From Chlorobiaceae bacterium (GTDB lineage: Bacteria > Bacteroidota > Chlorobiia > Chlorobiales > Chlorobiaceae), in the NCBI GenBank assembly GCA_013334525.1, contig JAAXXK010000020.1, positions 1-42,224 of the forward strand: a stretch of 42,224 nt of DNA. The letters are read 5' to 3'. Below the pieces are notes generated by a model. The model made no database searches. It was not told the DNA's origin and saw only the letters and a list, made by a program, of their open reading frames with translations. Made by a program: the position numbers and the translations under genes. Of this stretch, positions 1 to 9,238 are shown one piece after another (positions within the stretch are counted from its first letter, which is position 1; every line of letters starts with the position of its first letter).

Positions 1-173
1 GCGATGATGCCTGCCATGGTCGGGTCATAATGGCGCCAGATTAGCACGGCGATCACACCCTGCGCAACAGCGGCAAGCAGCGACACTATCCTGATGATCT
101 GCTTCTGCGACGCAGGCACAGCCAAAATAATGAGTCCGGCAATGATCGGCAGAAATACAATTAAGCTCAGCAT
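1..173 (-). CDS. nuoM: NADH-quinone oxidoreductase subunit M, N-terminal part
   Basis: Only the first 57 or so codons lie in the window; the gene continues past the left edge. The predicted start is an ATG at 173, 44 bases after nuoL. The fragment begins MLSLIVFLPIIAGLIIL and holds one hydrophobic segment and part of a second, as in the antiporter-like NuoM subunit. It is the third-from-last or later gene of the nuo operon, directly following nuoL in the usual order L-M-N. NuoM forms one of the proton channels in the membrane arm of complex I. The identification rests on the N-terminal sequence and on position, because the conserved channel residues lie outside the window. Confidence 0.85.
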   Translation of the reverse strand, partial: MLSLIVFLPIIAGLIILAVPASQKQIIRIVSLLAAVAQGVIAVLIWRHYDPTMAGII

Positions 174-217
174 GTTCAGTACCTGTTATGTTCGGAGATA
201 AAAATTAATTCGTTCGG

Positions 218-2536
218 TTATTTCATGAGTTGGACGAGGTAGAAGGCAAAATAGCCAAGTACCACCAGGAGCACCATGACCAGGTAGGTCTGCACCTTAC
301 CGGTCTGGATCTTCCTCATGACTCCACCAGATGTCTGCACAAAGAACGCCGTAAAGTTGACCAGTCCGTCGACGACATACTTGTCGAAACTGCCGTTGGC
401 GAAAGCGACTTTCCTGTATACGGTCGCGATCCCGTTGACGAACCCGTCGATAATGTTCGTGTCGAACCATGCGCAACTCTTCGATATCAGCATGGAACCC
501 TTGATAAAGGTGGCATCGAAAATCTCGTCCCAGTACCATTTGTTGAACGAGTAAAGATAGAGCGGCCTGATCGCCTGGGCTGTCTTGTCGGGATCGATGG
601 CTCCTAATTTATAGACTACAAGGGCAAGTCCGCCGCCGATTATGATCATGGCGGAAGAGAGATAGATCGCCGTAAAGTGGTTGGCGTGGGTCGCATGGGC
701 GATTTCAGCCTGCCTTGCATCGGCGAATACCGGGCCATGGGCTTCAGCTGTGGCTTCTCCATGGGAAGCGGCGACAACTGCTCCAGCATGAACTGCTGCT
801 GCCGGATGTTCCGAATCGTTGGCAGCCTCGGCCAGCAGTTTGCCGCCCGTCACCAATCCAGCCTCCTTTGGAGCGTTCTCAGTCGACTTGACCACTGTAG
901 ACGGAGTAGGAACAAGGTGCATGAACCACCCCTTGCCGCCGTCGAGCGGATCGGGAGAGAAAACGATGAAGATAGAAAGCGTTGCCAGGATCACGAGAGG
1001 AAGACGCATTACCCAGCCAACCTCGTGGACACCGTGGTGATCTCCATGGCCAGGATCGGCATGACCATGACCTGCGTGGTCGAAAGCGTCGTTTCCGTGG
1101 GCATCGTGTCCGTGGGCGGCATGATCGTCGTGATGCTCTTCTGCCGGCTTCAGGTGTGTACGGCTCTCACCGAAGAATACGAGCCAGACCTGGCGGCCCA
1201 TGTAGAAGGCCGTCATCATCGCTGAAGCAAAACCGAGAACCGGTATGATATAATAGATTCCGCCGCCTTCGGTCGCCGCAAAACCGAGCGCACCGGCAAG
1301 GATGGCGTCCTTGCTCATGAAGCCGCTGGTGAGCGGAAGCCCTGCGAGGGCAAGGGTGGCAATACTGAATGTGGCGAATGTCCAGGGCATGTTCTTGCGA
1401 AGGCCACCCATCCAGCGCATGTCCTGCTCATGGTGCATCGCATGGATGATGGCGCCCGATCCGAGGAAGAGGCAGGCCTTGAAAAATGCGTGGGTCAGGA
1501 GGTGGAACAGTGCAGCCGAGTAGGCTCCGACACCAAGGCCCATGACCATGTAGCCAAGCTGTGAAACCGTCGAGTATGCCAGCACGCGTTTGATGTCATG
1601 CTGGGTAATGGCGATGGTGGCTGACATGAAGGCGGTCACTGCGCCGATGAAGGCGATGTAATGCAGCGCATCGACCGAGAGGATCACAAAAATACGTCCG
1701 ACGAAATAGACACCGGCGGCAACCATCGTGGCCGCATGGATAAGGGCGGAGACCGGAGTCGGGCCCTCCATGGCGTCAGGAAGCCAGATATGGAGCGGGA
1801 ACTGTGCTGATTTGCCTACGCAACCGAAGAACAGCAGAATTCCTGCGGCAGTGAGCCATCCGTTGGAAAGGCCGAATTTACCGGCTGCAATGTTCTCGTA
1901 AATCTCCTGGTAACCGAAAGTGTGGAACTGGGAGTAAAGGATAAGGATACCAAGCCACATGCCGATATCACCGACGCGGTTGGTAAGAAAGGCCTTTTTC
2001 TGTGCGTCTGCGGCACTGTCTTTCTCAAAGTAGAATCCGATAAGCAGGTATGACGACAGTCCGACAAGCTCCCAGAATATATAGATCGAGAACAGGTTGT
2101 CGGAAAGCACTATACCGAGCATCGAGAAGGTGAAGATGCCAAGGTAGGCGAAGAAACGACCGTAATTCTTGTCTCCAGCCATATAGCCGGTCGAGTACAG
2201 GTGTACAAGAAGGCTGATCAGGGTCACCATGGCAAGCATGATGGCCGTCAGGTTGTCGATCACGATGCCCATCTTGACCGTCAACGGTCCTACCCCGGGG
2301 ACATTGCCGAGATCAAGCCAGGTAAAGTTCCAGGCTATCCTGAATGCCGGATCGTAATGTTGTACGACCACATTCCAGAAAATATATAGTGCCAGGGCAA
2401 AGGCCGTACCAAGCAAGCCGACTCCTACAAAATCACCCATGCGCGGAAGCCTGCGGTTGAAGAATATCAACACCACAAACGACAGCAGCGGCAAGAGCAG
2501 TACGACGATCGATAACTGGATTAAACTGTGCATCAT
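218..2536 (-). CDS. nuoL: NADH-quinone oxidoreductase subunit L (proton-pumping antiporter-like subunit)
   Basis: This is the largest membrane subunit of complex I, at 772 residues, longer than the roughly 610-650 typical of the family. It carries the hallmark antiporter core, including the segment FWELVGLSSYLLIG (about residues 154-167), GKSAQFPLHIWLPDAMEGPT (about 240-260) and the HAATMVAAGVYFVGR stretch. These contain the lysine, glutamate and histidine residues used in proton transfer. Many hydrophobic helices run through the protein and a last helix sits at the extreme C-terminus. The extra length comes from two hydrophilic insertions: a histidine/aspartate/glycine-rich loop at about residues 464-502 with more than a dozen histidines, and an Ala/His-rich loop at about 560-618. 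The start codon is ATG at 2536. It lies 49 bases after nuoK and 44 bases before nuoM. Confidence 0.97.
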   Translation of the reverse strand: MMHSLIQLSIVVLLLPLLSFVVLIFFNRRLPRMGDFVGVGLLGTAFALALYIFWNVVVQHYDPAFRIAWNFTWLDLGNVPGVGPLTVKMGIVIDNLTAIMLAMVTLISLLVHLYSTGYMAGDKNYGRFFAYLGIFTFSMLGIVLSDNLFSIYIFWELVGLSSYLLIGFYFEKDSAADAQKKAFLTNRVGDIGMWLGILILYSQFHTFGYQEIYENIAAGKFGLSNGWLTAAGILLFFGCVGKSAQFPLHIWLPDAMEGPTPVSALIHAATMVAAGVYFVGRIFVILSVDALHYIAFIGAVTAFMSATIAITQHDIKRVLAYSTVSQLGYMVMGLGVGAYSAALFHLLTHAFFKACLFLGSGAIIHAMHHEQDMRWMGGLRKNMPWTFATFSIATLALAGLPLTSGFMSKDAILAGALGFAATEGGGIYYIIPVLGFASAMMTAFYMGRQVWLVFFGESRTHLKPAEEHHDDHAAHGHDAHGNDAFDHAGHGHADPGHGDHHGVHEVGWVMRLPLVILATLSIFIVFSPDPLDGGKGWFMHLVPTPSTVVKSTENAPKEAGLVTGGKLLAEAANDSEHPAAAVHAGAVVAASHGEATAEAHGPVFADARQAEIAHATHANHFTAIYLSSAMIIIGGGLALVVYKLGAIDPDKTAQAIRPLYLYSFNKWYWDEIFDATFIKGSMLISKSCAWFDTNIIDGFVNGIATVYRKVAFANGSFDKYVVDGLVNFTAFFVQTSGGVMRKIQTGKVQTYLVMVLLVVLGYFAFYLVQLMK

Positions 2537-2585
2537 GTTTCGTTTTACAGAGTATTTGCAGCTGAAAGACTGATATCGGTGCGGG

Positions 2586-2903
2586 TCACTCCTTCATGGT
2601 GTCCACGCTGGATACATCAACCGTTTTGAATGTTTTGAAAATATTGATCACGATAGCGAGCGCCACGGCGGCCTCTGCCGCTGCGAGCACGATCACGAAA
2701 AGGCTGATCATCACCCCTTCCATCCCGCCGTTATACTTCGAAAATGCCAGGAAGTTGATGTTGGCGGCGTTCAGGATCAGCTCTACGCCCATCAGGATCA
2801 CAATCGCGTTCTTCCTTGTCATGACGGCGAACATGCCAAGTGCGAACAGCATGGTCGATATCGTCAGAAAGTGGTTCAGGCCTATAGCGGTAAACATTTC
2901 CAT
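2586..2903 (-). CDS. nuoK: NADH-quinone oxidoreductase subunit K
   Basis: A 105-residue, three-helix membrane subunit of complex I. Recognisable features are the first helix after the N-terminus (LNHFLTISTMLFALGMFAV), the VILMGVELILNAANINFLAF segment with its conserved membrane glutamate, and EAAVALAIVINIF with the second conserved glutamate. Both acids are part of the proton path between the antiporter subunits. The reading frame is open further upstream to 2966, but that would run far into nuoJ. The ATG at 2903 has a clear GGGAG ribosome site eight bases upstream and matches the family's usual length of about 100 residues. It starts 13 bases after nuoJ. Confidence 0.96.
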   Translation of the reverse strand: MEMFTAIGLNHFLTISTMLFALGMFAVMTRKNAIVILMGVELILNAANINFLAFSKYNGGMEGVMISLFVIVLAAAEAAVALAIVINIFKTFKTVDVSSVDTMKE

Positions 2904-2916
2904 GTTGCGTGCTCCC

Positions 2917-3438
2917 TTAATGTTCTTTTTTATTAGCCTTGTCGTAACGCGCAAGGTAGGCCGCACCGATCAGCGCGACAAGCAGCAGGATCGACGCCAT
3001 TTCGAACGGCAGCATATAGCGCGACATGGTCTCGATGCCGATGCGCTCGACAACGCTTCCCGAAAGCTGGATATGACCCGGCATCCAGTCACCTGTCGTA
3101 TAGAAGGCATAAAGCATCCCGACAATCAGCAACACAGTCAGTACCACACCCGGAATGAAATGCAGCACATCTGCCTTGAGATCGGTCGACATGATGGTAT
3201 TGGTGAACATGACGCCGAAAAGCAGGAGCACAAGAATACCGCCGACGTAGACCACTATCTGGGTCACTGCGATAAAGTCCGCGCTGAGGAAGACATACAG
3301 GGCCGCCACTCCGAAAAAGGTGAACAGCAGCGAGAAAGCCGAGTATATGACGTTTTTCGAGAATACCACAACCGCCGCCGACACAACAGTCACGGCTGCG
3401 AAGATGTAGAAAATAATGGCAATTGTCAGTTCATTCAT
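2917..3438 (-). CDS. nuoJ: NADH-quinone oxidoreductase subunit J
   Basis: A 173-residue hydrophobic complex I subunit with five predicted membrane helices. The segment DFIAVTQIVVYVGGILVLLLFGV is the conserved third helix, which contains the pi-bulge seen in NuoJ/ND6 and couples quinone binding to proton pumping. The start is uncertain between the ATG at 3438 and an in-frame GTG at 3450 four codons upstream; neither has a good ribosome site. The ATG is preferred because it begins the first helix in the usual way (MNELTIAIIFYIF). The gene lies between nuoI and nuoK with short gaps of 33 and 13 bases. Confidence 0.95.
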   Translation of the reverse strand: MNELTIAIIFYIFAAVTVVSAAVVVFSKNVIYSAFSLLFTFFGVAALYVFLSADFIAVTQIVVYVGGILVLLLFGVMFTNTIMSTDLKADVLHFIPGVVLTVLLIVGMLYAFYTTGDWMPGHIQLSGSVVERIGIETMSRYMLPFEMASILLLVALIGAAYLARYDKANKKEH

Positions 3439-3471
3439 TGTTGTCTGCACTTGTTGGTCATTGAGTACCGT

Positions 3472-4134
3472 TTACTCACCTGCTTGATCGCCGGCAGGTT
3501 TCGGGGCGGGCTTCGGGGCAGGCTTCGGTACCGGTGCCTGGCCTGATGCTGCCGCTGCTTCTGCAGCCTTCGCCTTGGCAGCCTTCTCCTCTTCCAGCTT
3601 TTTCGTCTTTGCCTGGGCTTCGATCTTCGACAGGTTACCAAAATGGTATACCATGTTCCTGACATCGAACTCTGAAAAATCAGCCACCGGCGTATGCACG
3701 AGGCACTCGGTCGGGCATACGCTTACGCAGATGCCGCATGTCATGCACTTGGCGACGTCGATGTCGAAAACAGGCACCCACATCCTCTTCTGCTGTCCGC
3801 CGGAAGTCTTGCCGCATATGGCCAGGTCGTCGGCGGTCACCTTGATGGTCTCGATGGTAATGCACTCGACCGGGCAGGCGCGATCACACTGGTTGCAGCC
3901 GATGCAGTCGTCGATATTATTGTAGAGGCGATAGCGTGCGTTGGCCGGAGTCGGCATCACCTCGCGCGGATACTGCAGGGTACACAGGCCGTCTACCTGC
4001 CTGAAAAAGTCGGCATCGTCGATACCTGCATCGCCCTTCCGCTTGACCGCATTGATAAAGTGGCGGAGGGTAATGGTCAAACCGGTCGCGATGGTGGTCG
4101 TTGCGGTCTTTATATTGCTGAAGTACTCACTCAT
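3472..4134 (-). CDS. nuoI: NADH-quinone oxidoreductase subunit I (two [4Fe-4S] clusters)
   Basis: The 8Fe ferredoxin-like subunit that carries clusters N6a and N6b and passes electrons to NuoB. Two CxxCxxCxxxCP motifs are present, with cysteines at about residues 77, 80, 83, 87 and 130, 133, 136, 140; each is followed by an extra cysteine four residues on. The spacing between the two motifs is wider than in the shortest NuoI proteins. At 220 residues the protein is longer than the usual 160-180. The excess is a C-terminal tail from about residue 172, first Lys/Glu/Ala-rich and then made of repeated PKPA units. Such a tail is not part of the conserved fold and would project into the cytoplasm. 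ATG start at 4134, 51 bases after nuoH. Confidence 0.96.
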   Translation of the reverse strand: MSEYFSNIKTATTTIATGLTITLRHFINAVKRKGDAGIDDADFFRQVDGLCTLQYPREVMPTPANARYRLYNNIDDCIGCNQCDRACPVECITIETIKVTADDLAICGKTSGGQQKRMWVPVFDIDVAKCMTCGICVSVCPTECLVHTPVADFSEFDVRNMVYHFGNLSKIEAQAKTKKLEEEKAAKAKAAEAAAASGQAPVPKPAPKPAPKPAGDQAGE

Positions 4135-4185
4135 AATTGATGTTTCGTCTTTCTTGCCAGTAGTCTCGATAAAACCCCGCGCCCA

Positions 4186-5265
4186 TTACATATAGATTTC
4201 CCAGACCGCCGTCAGCACGAATGCGATGAAGGCGAACGGAGTCAGCACTTTCCAGCAGAGGTACATAAGCTGGTCTACCCTGAGCCTGGGCAAAGTCCAG
4301 CGAAGCCACATCTGCACGAAGATAAAGAAGAAGCCTTTCAGGATGATCCAGATGGCTCCCCAGACCGGACCGCTGGTCATGGTATTGAGGGCAAGGCCAC
4401 CGATATTCGGCAGCGGCGAAGCCCAGCCACCGAGGAATACGATCGAAAGCACTGCGGAAACCATGAACATGCTGCCGTACTCGGCAAGGAAGAACATGGC
4501 GAACTTCATACCCGTGTATTCGGTGAAAAAGCCTGCTACAAGCTCTGATTCAGCTTCGGGAATATCGAAAGGAGCCCTGTTGTTCTCGGCAAGCGATGCG
4601 ATGAAATAGATAATGAACGGGAGCCATGCGATCGGGTTCCGGAACAGAAAAAAGTGCATGAATCCGTAAGGACCCGACTGTACGACGTTGAAGTGCTGCA
4701 TGCTCAGCGAGCCGGCCATCATGGCGCCGCAGAGAAGTGCGATGGATGCCGGTATCTCATAACTGACGATCTGGGCGACGCTCCTGATGGCGCCGTAGAG
4801 CGCCCACTTGTTGTTGGAACCCCAGCCCGAGGCAAGGATACCGACGACTTCGAGGGCCACGATGCCGACGGCGTAAAAGAGGCCTACGTTAAGGTCGGCG
4901 CCGATGAAAGCGGGGCCGAAGGGAAGAACGGCAAAGGCCAGGAAGGAGCCGACGAACATGATCAGCGGACCGATGACAAACAGGAACTTGTCGGCCACGG
5001 TCGGAACGATATCCTCTTTCTGGAGAAGCTTGAGGATATCAGCCAGCGTCTGCAGAATACCCCAGGGGCCGACTTCCATCGGACCGAGCCTGTCCTGCAT
5101 GAACGCCGAGAACTTGCGCTCGCCGTAAACACCGTAGGTCAGCGCATAGAGCGCGATGAACACAAGCGGAATGGCCGCGACGATGATCAACCCCAGCGGG
5201 AACCCGCCGATGGTGAATCCCGAAAGGGCGTCAGACCAGGTATTGAGAGATGGTGATGAACTCAT
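4186..5265 (-). CDS. nuoH: NADH-quinone oxidoreductase subunit H
   Basis: A 359-residue membrane subunit (ND1 homologue) that forms the quinone-access tunnel together with NuoB and NuoD. Diagnostic segments are [21 protein letters not shown] (residues about 58-80), which lies near the quinone site, and the cytoplasmic loop [19 protein letters not shown] with its conserved acidic residues. Eight or so hydrophobic helices are visible. The start is the ATG at 5265, whose position agrees with family length. The gene is 53 bases downstream of nuoD and 51 bases upstream of nuoI in the operon. Confidence 0.97.
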   Translation of the reverse strand: MSSSPSLNTWSDALSGFTIGGFPLGLIIVAAIPLVFIALYALTYGVYGERKFSAFMQDRLGPMEVGPWGILQTLADILKLLQKEDIVPTVADKFLFVIGPLIMFVGSFLAFAVLPFGPAFIGADLNVGLFYAVGIVALEVVGILASGWGSNNKWALYGAIRSVAQIVSYEIPASIALLCGAMMAGSLSMQHFNVVQSGPYGFMHFFLFRNPIAWLPFIIYFIASLAENNRAPFDIPEAESELVAGFFTEYTGMKFAMFFLAEYGSMFMVSAVLSIVFLGGWASPLPNIGGLALNTMTSGPVWGAIWIILKGFFFIFVQMWLRWTLPRLRVDQLMYLCWKVLTPFAFIAFVLTAVWEIYM

Positions 5266-5318
5266 ATCTAATAAGGCGAACCTGCTTGGAGAATAAAATG
5301 TTGTCTAAAAAATAACGA

Positions 5319-6521
5319 TCAGCGATCAACCTCACCCAGCACGATATCGATGCTGCCGATGATGGCCACAAGGTCAGGAATCAACTGGCCCTTCGAAAGA
5401 TCCTTCATCGCCGACAGATTGACGAAGCACGACGAACGCGCCTTGCACCTGAGCGGCTTGGTGGACTTGCCGTCGCTTACGATATAGAAACCGACCTCTC
5501 CTCTCGGATTTTCGGCGCGGCCATATACTTCGCCGGCTTTCGGCCTGATCCTCTTGGGGATGACTGCACGAGGGTCGAACCCTGCGACTTCAGGCATTTT
5601 GTCGAGGCACTGTTCGATGATCTTGAGACTTTCGTCAATTTCGAGGGCACGGACAAGGTGTCTTGACAGGGAGTCACCCACATCAGAGAACTTTCCGTCC
5701 GGGACAGGGATATCGAATTCGAGCTCGGGATAGATGGAGTAGGGATCGTTGCGCCTGAGATCCCACTTGACACCGGAACCACGGAGCATGGGACCCGACC
5801 AACCGTAGTTGATGGCGACCTCGGCAGGCATGATGCCGATGCCTTTGGTACGCTTTACGAAAATTTCGTTTTCCGTCAGAAGCTCGCGAAGCTCAACCAC
5901 CTTCGGCTTGAAATAGCTGACGAACTCATCGACGCGCTTCTTGAAATCTGCCGGGACATCGTAGGAGAGGCCACCGATCCACACATAGTTATAAAGCATG
6001 CGTGCGCCGGAGATCCACTCGAGCAGGTTGAGGATGATTTCACGGTCACGGAAGCAGAACAGAAAGGGAGTGAAAGCTCCAAGGTCGATGCCGTAGGTGC
6101 CGATGGCCACAAGGTGGGAGGCGATCCTGTTCAGCTCGGCAGTTATGACCCTGATGAACTCGACGCGGCGGGGAATTTCAATGTCGAGCAGTTTCTCTAC
6201 GGTAATACAGTATGCAAGCTCGGTATTCATACCTGCCAGATAGTCCATCCTGTCGGTATAGGGCACGATGGCCGGATAGTCGATTTTCTCGCAATACTTC
6301 TCGAAACATCGGTGCAGATAGCCGAGGTAGGGTTCTGCCTCAACGACGACTTCACCGTCGGTTATGCACTCGAGACGAAGCACACCGTGAGTCGACGGGT
6401 GCTGCGGTCCCATGCTGAGAACCATGTATTCGGTATCGAGATCCTTTTCGATGATAACCCGATTGTCGTCCTGACGGATGATCCTTGTGGAGTTCAATTC
6501 AGCTTTTCCTAATTCCTGCAT
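5319..6521 (-). CDS. nuoD: NADH-quinone oxidoreductase subunit D (49 kDa subunit)
   Basis: A 400-residue peripheral-arm subunit related to the large subunit of NiFe hydrogenases; it shapes the quinone-binding pocket. The signature [20 protein letters not shown] lies at about residues 33-52 and contains the conserved histidine that contacts quinone. [18 protein letters not shown] near residue 335 and a C-terminus ending [13 protein letters not shown] are also typical. The hydrogenase nickel-binding cysteines are absent, as expected for NuoD. NuoD is separate from NuoC here, unlike the NuoCD fusion of enteric bacteria. ATG start at 6521, 30 bases after nuoC. Confidence 0.97.
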   Translation of the reverse strand: MQELGKAELNSTRIIRQDDNRVIIEKDLDTEYMVLSMGPQHPSTHGVLRLECITDGEVVVEAEPYLGYLHRCFEKYCEKIDYPAIVPYTDRMDYLAGMNTELAYCITVEKLLDIEIPRRVEFIRVITAELNRIASHLVAIGTYGIDLGAFTPFLFCFRDREIILNLLEWISGARMLYNYVWIGGLSYDVPADFKKRVDEFVSYFKPKVVELRELLTENEIFVKRTKGIGIMPAEVAINYGWSGPMLRGSGVKWDLRRNDPYSIYPELEFDIPVPDGKFSDVGDSLSRHLVRALEIDESLKIIEQCLDKMPEVAGFDPRAVIPKRIRPKAGEVYGRAENPRGEVGFYIVSDGKSTKPLRCKARSSCFVNLSAMKDLSKGQLIPDLVAIIGSIDIVLGEVDR

Positions 6522-6551
6522 GCTCGGAATGCTCGTTTACTTGTTATGGCG

Positions 6552-7085
6552 TCAGTACGGTACCTTGATGCCGTGATAGGTTTCCTGCACCTGGTAATCC
6601 TTGCGAAGCGGAAAACCGGTCCAGTCTTCCGGACAGAGTATTCTCCTGAGGTCCGGGTGTCCATCAAAAACCATGCCGTACATGTCGTAGGCTTCCCTCT
6701 CGTGCCAGTTGGCGGTGTGCCATACGCATGAAACCGAAGGAATTGATCCGCCATCCCTCTGGCACTTCACCTTGACGGCGATCCTGTGGGTATATTGGCC
6801 GATCGACTCGAAATTGCAGACGATGCCGAGCTTGCCCTCTTCGAGGTAATCGACCCCTGAAAGGCATGCCATGCAGTTGAATTTCAGGCGTGCGTCGTCG
6901 CGCATGAAGAGTGCGATATCGACCCATCTGGCTGTATCGAGCACCTCAAAGAACGGCATGGTCGGGTTGGCGTCGAACTCCGACACCGCTTCACCGAACC
7001 GCTCCCTGATGATATCATATGCCGCCTTGCTCTCCTGAACCATTGCCGACATGATGTTTCCTGCTTCTTCCATTGCCTTGTCCAT
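6552..7085 (-). CDS. nuoC: NADH-quinone oxidoreductase subunit C (30 kDa subunit)
   Basis: A 177-residue peripheral-arm subunit that packs against NuoD. The conserved C-terminal signature is clear: WHEREAYDMYGMVFDGHPDL followed by RRILCPEDWTGFPLRKDY, matching the family's ERE..D..G..F..HP.LRRIL..DW.G.PLRKDY pattern. The N-terminal 50 residues are variable. The start is the ATG at 7085. A second ATG lies eleven codons in, so the first dozen residues are less certain. The gene starts 15 bases after nuoB. Confidence 0.95.
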   Translation of the reverse strand: MDKAMEEAGNIMSAMVQESKAAYDIIRERFGEAVSEFDANPTMPFFEVLDTARWVDIALFMRDDARLKFNCMACLSGVDYLEEGKLGIVCNFESIGQYTHRIAVKVKCQRDGGSIPSVSCVWHTANWHEREAYDMYGMVFDGHPDLRRILCPEDWTGFPLRKDYQVQETYHGIKVPY

Positions 7086-7100
7086 TAATAGATAATGTTG

Positions 7101-7670
7101 TTATGCCGTCGCAACCTTGCGGGCCTGATCGATGACCTGCTGGGGATCGACGCTCTTTTCGGCAAGCTTTTTCAGCGCATCCTGACGTGACAGGCCGATC
7201 CCTTCCATGCGGATCAGCTCCTGGATTTTCATCAGGCCGCCAATCAGGGCTTCGGGCCTTGGCGGGCAGCCGGGAACATAGACATCAACAGGAATGACCC
7301 TGTCGACACCCTTCAAAACGTGGTATCCGTGGTTCCAGTAGGGACCGCCGCAGTTCGAGCAACTGCCCATGGAGAGCACGTAACGGGGTTCGGGCATCTG
7401 TTCGTAGAGGGTGATCACCCTTTCTGCCATCTTCATGGTCACCGTACCGGCGACGATCATAAGGTCAGACTGGCGGGGGGAGGAACGAGGGAATATGCCG
7501 AAACGTTCGAGATCGTAGTTGGAGGCGTTGGTGGCCATCATCTCGATAGCGCAGCATGCAAGACCGAAACCCATTGGCCAGAGGGAGGAAAGTCTGGCCC
7601 AGTTCATCACATTGTCAACCGAGGTCACAAGGACGTTGCGGTTCGATATCCTGGCATCAAGCAAACCCAT
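7101..7670 (-). CDS. nuoB: NADH-quinone oxidoreductase subunit B (cluster N2 protein)
   Basis: A 189-residue subunit that binds the terminal [4Fe-4S] cluster N2, which reduces quinone. The unusual tandem-cysteine ligands are present (LACCAIEMM, Cys39 and Cys40), as are Cys104 in [12 protein letters not shown] and Cys135 in [12 protein letters not shown], giving the complete four-cysteine set. The C-terminal 30 residues are variable. It is 27 bases downstream of nuoA. The start ATG at 7670 gives the normal length. Confidence 0.97.
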   Translation of the reverse strand: MGLLDARISNRNVLVTSVDNVMNWARLSSLWPMGFGLACCAIEMMATNASNYDLERFGIFPRSSPRQSDLMIVAGTVTMKMAERVITLYEQMPEPRYVLSMGSCSNCGGPYWNHGYHVLKGVDRVIPVDVYVPGCPPRPEALIGGLMKIQELIRMEGIGLSRQDALKKLAEKSVDPQQVIDQARKVATA

Positions 7671-7697
7671 AGCGTGTAATCAATGATGATTGAAAGA

Positions 7698-8129
7698 TTA
7701 TCCGTTCGCCCTTCCGGAATCGCGACCAGGCAATTCGGGCATTTTCGGGATGTTCGGAGTCGGACGCACCCAGTCGAGATCCCCTTTTACCCATGCATAA
7801 GCGAGACCGAGGATAAGGATGCCTGCGAAGATCAGCACCTCGACAAGGGCGAAACTGCCGAGAGGCTTGAACACCGTCGCCCAGGGGTAAAGAAATACGA
7901 CTTCGACGTCGAAAATGATGAAGATAAGGGCTACGACATAAAAGCGGATGTTGAACTTGACCCAGGCGCTGCCCACGGCCGGTTCACCGCACTCGTACGT
8001 TGAATTCTTCTCGGCGTTCGGCCTGCTCGGACGGAGCAACCTTGCCGTGATGAACCCGGCTACGACAAAAAAGATACCGAGAGCAAGAAAAACGAAAACG
8101 GTACCGAAACCACTCAACGTCTGATCCAT
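7698..8129 (-). CDS. nuoA: NADH-quinone oxidoreductase subunit A; first gene of the nuo operon
   Basis: A 143-residue membrane subunit (ND3 homologue) with three predicted helices. It shows the conserved loop motif STYECGEP (about residues 43-50), which closes the quinone tunnel, and the helix [15 protein letters not shown] with conserved acidic residues. The C-terminal tail is Pro/Gly-rich. It is the first gene of the operon. The next gene upstream on the same strand ends 210 bases away, and no nuoE, nuoF or nuoG lies at the head of the operon. ATG start at 8129. Confidence 0.96.
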   Translation of the reverse strand: MDQTLSGFGTVFVFLALGIFFVVAGFITARLLRPSRPNAEKNSTYECGEPAVGSAWVKFNIRFYVVALIFIIFDVEVVFLYPWATVFKPLGSFALVEVLIFAGILILGLAYAWVKGDLDWVRPTPNIPKMPELPGRDSGRANG

Positions 8130-8240
8130 AATCTGTTATTTGACGTTTGCAAAGGGATTCATGAAAGACCCTTTTAATAAGGCTTGCTGCCTATCTATCA
8201 AGTGCCGCAAATATAAAAAAAAATCTCTTCAACCGAAGAT

Positions 8241-8264
8241 AAAAAGCTGATTTTTTCAGGCTTT
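8241..8264 (-). terminator. possible weak intrinsic terminator upstream of nuoA
   Basis: Read on the minus strand, AAAGC(C)TGA pairs with TCAGCTTT around an A5 loop, with one bulged C, and the 3' arm runs into five T residues. It lies about 75 bases after the stop of the small membrane-protein gene and before nuoA, where a terminator separating the two units would be expected. An overlapping perfect palindrome (AGGCTTT-C-AAAGCCT, 8258-8272) could form instead. The call is tentative because the T-tract is short. Confidence 0.35.
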
Positions 8265-8339
8265 CAAAGCCTTTGGCCTCACAACTGCCAGTAACACAGA
8301 TTTAAGTCAGTAAAACCGCCGCCTTAAAATAGTTAAATA

Positions 8340-8591
8340 TCATTCGGCATTATCTGAATTTCTTAAGCCGATGCTCCTGAACAGGCGGACAAGTCCGACC
8401 ATAACAAGAACAGTCGCCGTAGCCAGTATGGCCACGACCGGCTGCCATGAACTGAAAAGCCTTTGCATCGGAGGCCCGAACACGGCTGCAAGCAGCATCC
8501 AGATCACCGGCGTCCAGGCGACGGCGAAAATCAGCGGCAGGCCCGCCTTCATATATCTCATCATCTTTTCCCTCTCCGGAAACAGTCCCAT
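8340..8591 (-). CDS. small two-helix membrane protein of unknown function
   Basis: An 83-residue protein that I do not recognise. It has a short charged N-terminus, two hydrophobic segments (about residues 17-38 and 48-68) and a basic then acidic C-terminal tail (RLFRSIGLRNSDNAE). The start ATG at 8591 is supported by a GAGG ribosome site five bases upstream. It lies downstream of the TPR gene on the same strand, 56 bases away, and may be the last gene of that transcription unit. Its position ahead of the nuo operon does not by itself show a link to complex I. Confidence 0.65.
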   Translation of the reverse strand: MGLFPEREKMMRYMKAGLPLIFAVAWTPVIWMLLAAVFGPPMQRLFSSWQPVVAILATATVLVMVGLVRLFRSIGLRNSDNAE

Positions 8592-8647
8592 CTCGTCCTC
8601 TATGGTTTTAATTCTTTACATGCGTTTTTAGATCCATTGCGAGCCGG

Positions 8648-9238
8648 TCAGAGCAGAAGTTCGGCAATCTGGGCGGCAACGGAGGGTTCGAGATCCTTCA
8701 GCACCTCGAACTCAGCCCTCAGGCCGGCCATATCCCCACGGGAAAGATAATACATGGCAAGCTTGCAGTGGGGCTCTGGATTGGCGGGATTGAGGCGCAA
8801 CGCCTTCTCGAAAGCCTCAAGGGACTGTTCGCTCTTACCCAGATCCATGTAGACGTCACCGAGCACGCACAAGGCTTCGACATACTCCGGATCTATGCGA
8901 AGGGCAGCTTCAAGGATTTTGACAGCCGACTCTTCCCTGCCCATCGTCAGGAATACGTAACCGAGATGCCTGTAGGCCGGCAGGAAGCTTCTGTCGAGCA
9001 CGACGGTAAAGAGCAGGTCGGTTCCCGCCTTGCGATATTCGCCGATAGAAAGGTTTGCCACGGCACGCGCATAGCGTATGCGCGAATCCCTTGAAGCCGG
9101 ACCGGCGAGGGAATCGAGTATGGCAAGAGCCTTTTCGTACTCGCCGTTGTCGATGCATTCCAGCGCCAGCCGGTAATCCCCTTCGGGTTCGGAATGGTTA
9201 CCGGAAACGACCGGTTCAAAGGGTTCTCTATCGGTCAT
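8648..9238 (-). CDS. tetratricopeptide (TPR) repeat protein
   Basis: A 196-residue protein composed mostly of TPR helices, which usually mediate protein-protein contacts. Repeats are visible as A..Y..G......A...L patterns, for example YRHLGYVFLTMGREESAVKI and LCVLGDVYMDLGKSEQSLEA, about four to five units between residues 22 and 180. There is no signal peptide or membrane helix, so it is likely cytoplasmic. Its ATG overlaps the stop codon of the ferrochelatase-like gene (ATGA at 9235-9238), so the two are probably translated together. The partner protein is unknown. Confidence 0.85.
   Translation of the reverse strand: MTDREPFEPVVSGNHSEPEGDYRLALECIDNGEYEKALAILDSLAGPASRDSRIRYARAVANLSIGEYRKAGTDLLFTVVLDRSFLPAYRHLGYVFLTMGREESAVKILEAALRIDPEYVEALCVLGDVYMDLGKSEQSLEAFEKALRLNPANPEPHCKLAMYYLSRGDMAGLRAEFEVLKDLEPSVAAQIAELLL

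Noticed and set aside
2596-3546. 316-codon plus-strand open frame across nuoK and nuoJ
   Set aside because: It is an antisense shadow of two recognised complex I genes.
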